Source: Euryarchaeota archaeon RBG_13_57_23 (GTDB lineage Archaea > Thermoplasmatota > Thermoplasmata > UBA10834). From it: a DNA stretch of 21,147 bases. The stretch spans positions 1 through 21,147 of the forward strand of contig MGVW01000006.1 in NCBI GenBank assembly GCA_001800675.1, written 5' to 3'. The notes under the pieces were generated by a model that searched no databases, was not told the DNA's origin, and worked only from the letters and a program-made list of their open reading frames with translations. Made by a program: the position numbers and the translations under genes. Position 1 is the first letter of the stretch. Every line of letters starts with the position of its first letter. Shown in pieces: positions 21,053-21,147 of this stretch.

Positions 21053-21147
21053 ATGCAACAAGATACACTCAACGATGCGATGTCGGTCATCAAGAACGCG
21101 GAGAAGATCGGCCAGGGAGAGTGCTTCGTCCGGCCGTCCTCGAAGCT
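21053..21147 (+). CDS. rps8: Small-subunit ribosomal protein uS8 (partial, N-terminal part)
   Basis: The visible 31 residues, QQDTLNDAMSVIKNAEKIG then QGECFVRPSSK, match the archaeal uS8 start (LNDALSxIxNAE pattern). The reading runs off the right edge. GAGGTGA (21040-21046) lies 6 nt before the ATG; an ATG at 21048 is out of frame. uS8 binds the 16S central domain, and in the archaeal order it follows uS14. Confidence 0.92.
   Translation, partial: MQQDTLNDAMSVIKNAEKIGQGECFVRPSSK

Noticed and set aside
1..21147. CRISPR arrays, insertion sequences, integrases, rRNA genes
   Set aside because: I found no regular direct repeats with spacers, no transposase-like frames, no attachment sites and no rRNA stretches on reading the window.

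Overview
The window is archaeal chromosomal DNA. The evidence is an archaeal 20S proteasome alpha subunit, the exosome trio Rrp4/Rrp41/Rrp42, Pcc1, RNA polymerase subunit P, prefoldin beta, archaeal RNase P proteins, archaeal-type ribosomal proteins (eL43, eS4) inside an S10/spc-type operon, TATA-like boxes, and GGTGA/GAGG Shine-Dalgarno sites. The DNA is GC-rich. Gene content, two FtsZ paralogues and a small DUF1931-type histone-fold protein suggest a euryarchaeal lineage, possibly Thermoplasmatota. That placement is an inference and was not tested phylogenetically.

Layout. (1) 1-2202: two ftsZ paralogues transcribed divergently from a 320-bp spacer. The left one is cut by the window edge. 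The right one is followed after 8 bp by the RNase P subunit Pop5. (2) 2323-7354: the archaeal exosome superoperon, psmA, SBDS, rrp4, rrp41, rrp42, eL43, rpoP, pcc1 and prefoldin beta, tightly packed and in canonical order. It ends in a hairpin at 7387-7405. (3) 7444-9432: a DHH phosphoesterase, probably leaderless with a GTG start, converging with and overlapping a tyrosyl-tRNA synthetase gene by 15 bp. (4) 9651-11216: a short operon with a 64-aa DUF1931/histone-fold-like protein, the archaeosine radical SAM enzyme RaSEA and a small conserved protein resembling DUF5611. It ends at a hairpin that contains its stop codon. (5) 11274-12254, minus: a secreted, membrane-anchored surface protein with a proline-rich cytoplasmic tail. 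(6) 12416-21147: the S10/spc operon, uL3-uL4-uL23-uL2-uS19-uL22-uS3-uL29-aIF1-Rpp29-uS17-uL14-uL24-eS4-uL5-uS14-uS8, running off the right edge.

Functionally the window is almost entirely core information processing: translation, RNA processing and decay, tRNA modification and charging, and protein turnover, with cell division at the left edge. Two separate superoperons each carry one RNase P protein (Pop5 and Rpp29).

The most unusual non-coding feature is the roughly 190-nt leader of the S10 operon (about 12441-12633). Most other units here seem to have short leaders. This one can fold into a compact domain with a 7-bp closing stem followed directly by ACCA, two internal hairpins and a possible loop-junction pseudoknot, then further hairpins, the last overlapping the uL3 ribosome binding site. 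It is the best candidate for an undescribed regulatory RNA. Several ribosomal proteins (eL43, uS19, uS3, uL29, uL4) also carry low-complexity K/E/A/P-rich extensions.
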